Assembly: GCF_018687355.1 (NCBI RefSeq) | Contig: NZ_CP061288.1 | Span: 1,374,144 to 1,438,143, forward strand | Source of the DNA: Polynucleobacter sp. VK25 | Lineage (GTDB): Bacteria; Pseudomonadota; Gammaproteobacteria; Burkholderiales; Burkholderiaceae | Length of the DNA stretch: 64,000 nucleotides | Direction: 5' to 3' | Shown: positions 61,011 through 64,000 of the stretch, one piece after another | Position numbering within the stretch: the stretch's first letter is position 1 | How the letters are laid out: each line of letters opens with the position of its first letter | The notes under the pieces: generated by a model | What the model was told of the DNA's origin: nothing | The model's input: only the letters and a program-made list of their open reading frames with translations | Database searches by the model: none | Program-made: the position numbers and the translations under genes

Positions 61011-61028
61011 TGTGGGTAGAATGACCCC

Positions 61029-61934
61029 ATGAAATCCCCGCTAAACCCCGCCAGAGTTGACTTTGTTACTCTCAAGCTATTTTGCGCCATTGTCCAATCG
61101 GGCAGCATTACCAAGGGTGCAAATGAGTGCAACCTAGCCCTATCGGCTGCCAGTAGGCGAATTTCTGAGTTTGAGGAAACCGTGGGTATGGCGCTCCTCG
61201 ACCGCTCTGTTAAAGGCGTCACGCTAACCCACGCTGGTCACGCAGTCATGCAACATGCTCTCCGTTTGTTTCAGGGCTTTGAACAACTCAGCAACGAATT
61301 AAGTGAGTACTCCAAGGGGGTCAAAGGTCATGTAAGACTCTGGGCCAATATGTCAGCTTTAACAGAATTTCTACCATCAGCATTAGCCAGTTTTTTAATG
61401 AGCTATCCAGAAATACAGGTTGAAGTAGAGGAGCAGCTTAGTGGCGATATCGTGAGAGCACTTATGGATGGCATTGCTGATATTGGCGTGTTTGCCGAAG
61501 GCCCTATTACCACCGGCCTAGATACACGCATTATGGGCAGAGATCAGTTAGTGATTGCTTGTAGCAAAGATCATCCTTTAAGCAAGAGAAAAAGTATTTC
61601 ATTTGAAGAATGTCTTCAATATGATTTTGTGGGACTCAATAGAGGAAGCTCTCTTCTCGAACTCACCTCACGCAGCGCTGAGAAACTCGGCAAGCCAATG
61701 AGTTTACGCATTCAGGTGCGAAGCTACGATGCGATGTGCCAGATGATTGCTGTGAATTTAGGTGTTGGCGTCTTGCCTATTCAAGCTTGTGCCGCACAAA
61801 TTAAGGCGCTGGGATTAAAAGCGATTGCACTCGAAGATGCCTGGACAAAGCGCAATCTACTAGTAGCAACTAAGGCGGGAATCAATCACTCCCCAGCCAG
61901 CACTCTTCTTAGTCAACATTTATTAGCCAGATGA
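61029..61934 (+). CDS. LysR-family transcriptional regulator
   Basis: 301 residues. The winged helix at residues 9-68 (VTLKLFCAIVQSGSITKGANECNLALSAASRRISEFEETVGMALLDR in outline) and a two-lobed ligand domain (GHVRLWANMSALTEFLP; GVGVLPIQACA). Divergent from the CaiB/HMGL/VOC operon it probably regulates. Confidence 0.93.
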   Translation: MKSPLNPARVDFVTLKLFCAIVQSGSITKGANECNLALSAASRRISEFEETVGMALLDRSVKGVTLTHAGHAVMQHALRLFQGFEQLSNELSEYSKGVKGHVRLWANMSALTEFLPSALASFLMSYPEIQVEVEEQLSGDIVRALMDGIADIGVFAEGPITTGLDTRIMGRDQLVIACSKDHPLSKRKSISFEECLQYDFVGLNRGSSLLELTSRSAEKLGKPMSLRIQVRSYDAMCQMIAVNLGVGVLPIQACAAQIKALGLKAIALEDAWTKRNLLVATKAGINHSPASTLLSQHLLAR

Positions 61935-62246
61935 TTTAGCAATAAAAAATGCTTTAGGTACTTCAGTACACCACACCACCCCATCACCCATTTGCCCTGT
62001 CTGACATACGGTGACGATTCTATCCATCAGGACTTCAGCAATTTCATCATTGCAAACGATCTCCACCCTTACTTTTGACGAGTAGTCCGTAAGCTCATCT
62101 TTGATATTAGCTTTGCTCGTTTTAGATGGAGCGCTACAGCCCTCCACCTTAGCTACGGTCATCCCCGGAAATCCTGGAGTCTCCATTAAGGCTGTTCGCA
62201 GAGCGGGTAATTTATTGGGGCGTATCACTGCCTTCACTTCCATCAT
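61923..62246 (-). CDS. PII-like protein linked to an RND metal pump
   Basis: 107 residues with ferredoxin-like PII layout: MEVKAVIRPNKLPALRTALMETPGFPGMTVAKVEG at the start and VEIVCNDEIAEVLMDRIVTVCQTGQMGDGVVWC at the end. The T-loop segment is short and lacks the uridylylated YRG of GlnB. Its ATG overlaps the pump stop by 4 bp, so it is co-translated; a metal or nucleotide sensor for the efflux system is inferred. The 3' ends of this gene and the LysR gene overlap by 12 bp. Confidence 0.82.
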   Translation of the reverse strand: MMEVKAVIRPNKLPALRTALMETPGFPGMTVAKVEGCSAPSKTSKANIKDELTDYSSKVRVEIVCNDEIAEVLMDRIVTVCQTGQMGDGVVWCTEVPKAFFIAKSSG

Positions 62247-64000
62247 GCTTCCACCTCTTTGTCTTCAAACCATCTATATAGAACGGGTAACACTAATAAA
62301 GTGAGTGCTGTTGAGGTAATCAAGCCTGCAATCACTACAGCTGCTAATGGGCGAGTCACTTCAGATCCCGGACCACCAGAGAACAACATCGGAACGAGTG
62401 CCAGCATCGCTACGGATGCCGTCATCATCACAGGCCTAAATCGATGATGGCAGCCATTCAGCAAGGCATCTTCCATGCTGTAGCCATCTTCACGTAATTG
62501 CTTAATGAAGGAGATCAACACCACTCCATTGAGCACAGCGATACCCCACAAGTTAATAAATCCTACTGCCGCTGGTACCGACAAGTACTCGCCAGTGATG
62601 AACAAACCAAACACTCCACCAATCGAAGCAAATGGCAGAACCAAAATAATGAGGCCTGCTAAGCGGATTGACTTGAACAACATAAACAACAGGAAGAATA
62701 TCGCCAGAACAGTCAATGGAATGATGATCATCAAGCGTGCCATCGCTCTTTGCATATTTTCAAACTGACCGCCCCACTGCAAGGTATAGCCTTGGGGTAA
62801 TTCCACATTCTTGGCAATCAGCTCTTGGGCTTCTTTTACAAAACCACCCAGGTCGCGTCCTTCTACGTTTACGCCAACGACTAAGCGACGCTTACCAGAC
62901 TCTCTTGAGATTTGCGCAGGACCTTCTACTAAAGAAATTTCAGCCAAGTCACGCATGAGCACTTGGGCACCATCTGGTGAGTGCAGAATAATATTTTCAA
63001 TAGCATCGATATTGTTTCTGTAGGGGCTTGGATAACGAAGCACCAACGGGAAGCGGCGCTCTCCCTCATAGATGGTGCTGGCTTGTTTACCACCGATAGC
63101 AGTTTCAATAACTTCATTGACATCAGAAACATTGATGCCATAGCGGGCAATCGCATCACGATCGATTTTGATATTCAGATAGTTCTGACCAGAGGCCTGC
63201 TCAATACGCAAATCATTGCTACCTTTCATCTTGGTCAAAATCTGACCAATTTGGGAGCCGAGCTTTTGCAGCATAGCCAGATCATCGCCAAAGATTTTGA
63301 CTGCCACTTGTGAGCGCACACCAGAAACCATCTCATCCACCCTAGCGGCAATCGGCTGCGAGATTGCCAGTTCAATTCCAGGTAAGGTTTTGAGCTTTTC
63401 ACGGATCTGTTGCGCAATCTCTTCCTGACTCAGACTTCTATCGCCCAAAGGCTTCAGTGTCACAATCGGATCTGACTCATTTGGCTGCCCTGGATCTGCT
63501 GGTGATTCACCTTTACCCAGACGGGAGACTGCCATCTCCACACCCGGAATAGTCATGATCCGCTTAATCGCTTCAAACTCCAGTTTGATAGATTCATCTA
63601 GAGAAATATTAGGGGCACGCACAATCACTGGAGTGATGGATCCTTCTTGCATCACCGGAATAAATGCCTTGCCTAGCAACACAAAGCCAATCAAGCTAAT
63701 ACCCAAGGCAATGATGGCGCGCTTGACTACCAATTTAGGATTGGCCAAGCTCCAATGCAACCAGCGCTCGTAGGGAGCACGCATTTTTTTGACTATCTTG
63801 GTGTCATCCTCGCCGCCACCCTTGAGGATGTATGAGCATAAGACTGGTGACAAGGTAAATGACAGAATCAATGAGATGGTTAAGGCAATAGCAATCGTAA
63901 TTGCCATCGGCGCAAACATCTTGCCCTCCATGCCTTCCAATGAGAGTAGTGGCATGAAGACCAAAATGATGATGCCCACACCAAAAAGCACTGGCTTACC
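62243..64000 (-). CDS. CzcA/CusA-type RND heavy-metal efflux pump (N-terminus beyond window)
   Basis: At least 585 codons, running off the right edge. Seen are the membrane spans (LFGVGIIILVFMPLLSLEGMEGKMFAPMA), the periplasmic part with RLGKGESPADPGQPNESD and GGKQASTIYEGERRFPL, and the second membrane bundle with FINLWGIAVLNGVVLISF and GLITSTALTLLVLPVLYRWF. FEGMEGKMFAPMA is characteristic of the heavy-metal (HME) RND family. Which metal cannot be determined without the N-terminal part. Coupled to a PII-like gene. Confidence 0.93.
   Translation of the reverse strand, partial: GKPVLFGVGIIILVFMPLLSLEGMEGKMFAPMAITIAIALTISLILSFTLSPVLCSYILKGGGEDDTKIVKKMRAPYERWLHWSLANPKLVVKRAIIALGISLIGFVLLGKAFIPVMQEGSITPVIVRAPNISLDESIKLEFEAIKRIMTIPGVEMAVSRLGKGESPADPGQPNESDPIVTLKPLGDRSLSQEEIAQQIREKLKTLPGIELAISQPIAARVDEMVSGVRSQVAVKIFGDDLAMLQKLGSQIGQILTKMKGSNDLRIEQASGQNYLNIKIDRDAIARYGINVSDVNEVIETAIGGKQASTIYEGERRFPLVLRYPSPYRNNIDAIENIILHSPDGAQVLMRDLAEISLVEGPAQISRESGKRRLVVGVNVEGRDLGGFVKEAQELIAKNVELPQGYTLQWGGQFENMQRAMARLMIIIPLTVLAIFFLLFMLFKSIRLAGLIILVLPFASIGGVFGLFITGEYLSVPAAVGFINLWGIAVLNGVVLISFIKQLREDGYSMEDALLNGCHHRFRPVMMTASVAMLALVPMLFSGGPGSEVTRPLAAVVIAGLITSTALTLLVLPVLYRWFEDKEVEA

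Noticed and set aside
1..64000. CRISPR array
   Set aside because: No set of regularly spaced repeats with unique spacers was seen; the heptamer at 8921 has no spacers.

Overview
The window looks like a chromosomal segment of a betaproteobacterium of the Burkholderiaceae, most like Polynucleobacter or a close relative. This is inferred from core gene content, several stand-alone Bug/TctC solute-binding proteins, LivKHMGF transport and many short UUCG-type terminators; no rRNA or marker search was possible.

1-20.4 kb is mainly core: msbA (cut by the window edge), three lipopolysaccharide-type glycosyltransferases, dnaE, gluQ, rhlE, a GlcG-like protein, a glyoxylate-type aminotransferase divergent from a GntR/FCD regulator and a YdiJ-like FAD/Fe-S 2-hydroxyacid dehydrogenase, azlCD, queG, tsaE and an AmiC-type amidase.

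20.4-28.9 kb is an AT-rich 8.36-kb island integrated in the 3' end of tRNA-Lys(UUU), bounded by a perfect 46-bp direct repeat. It carries two tyrosine recombinases, a type II restriction endonuclease convergent with a C5-cytosine methyltransferase, a lysine-tailed protein, several small unknown genes (one 49-codon gene found from its ATGA overlap), and three copies of a 20-bp palindrome placed like operators.

28.9-44 kb is the most unusual part. Beyond the intact attR lie four decayed copies of the tRNA-Lys 3' end (near 33.75, 34.78, 39.55 and 40.16 kb), each still followed by the same terminator. Between them sit self-contained cargo modules: fumarase/Bug/lyase/GntR; infA-cspA; bicupin/Bug/CMD/BKACE/GntR; a lipoprotein; and an exported cupin/NHL/solute-binding/amidohydrolase set. 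I read this as a fossil record of repeated insertions or duplications at one tRNA gene.

44-53 kb is a catabolic locus: LivFGMHK ABC transporter with an alpha/beta hydrolase, divergent from a GntR regulator, aldehyde dehydrogenase, a hydrolase-fold protein lacking its nucleophile serine, and a zeta-type GST. 53-58 kb holds cell-envelope genes (autotransporter, Cys-rich lipoprotein, small secreted protein) and an exported amidohydrolase with an altered metal site. 58-61.9 kb has a VOC protein, HMG-CoA-lyase-type and CaiB-type genes divergent from a LysR regulator. The window ends in a PII-like gene overlapping a CzcA/CusA-type RND pump that runs off the edge.
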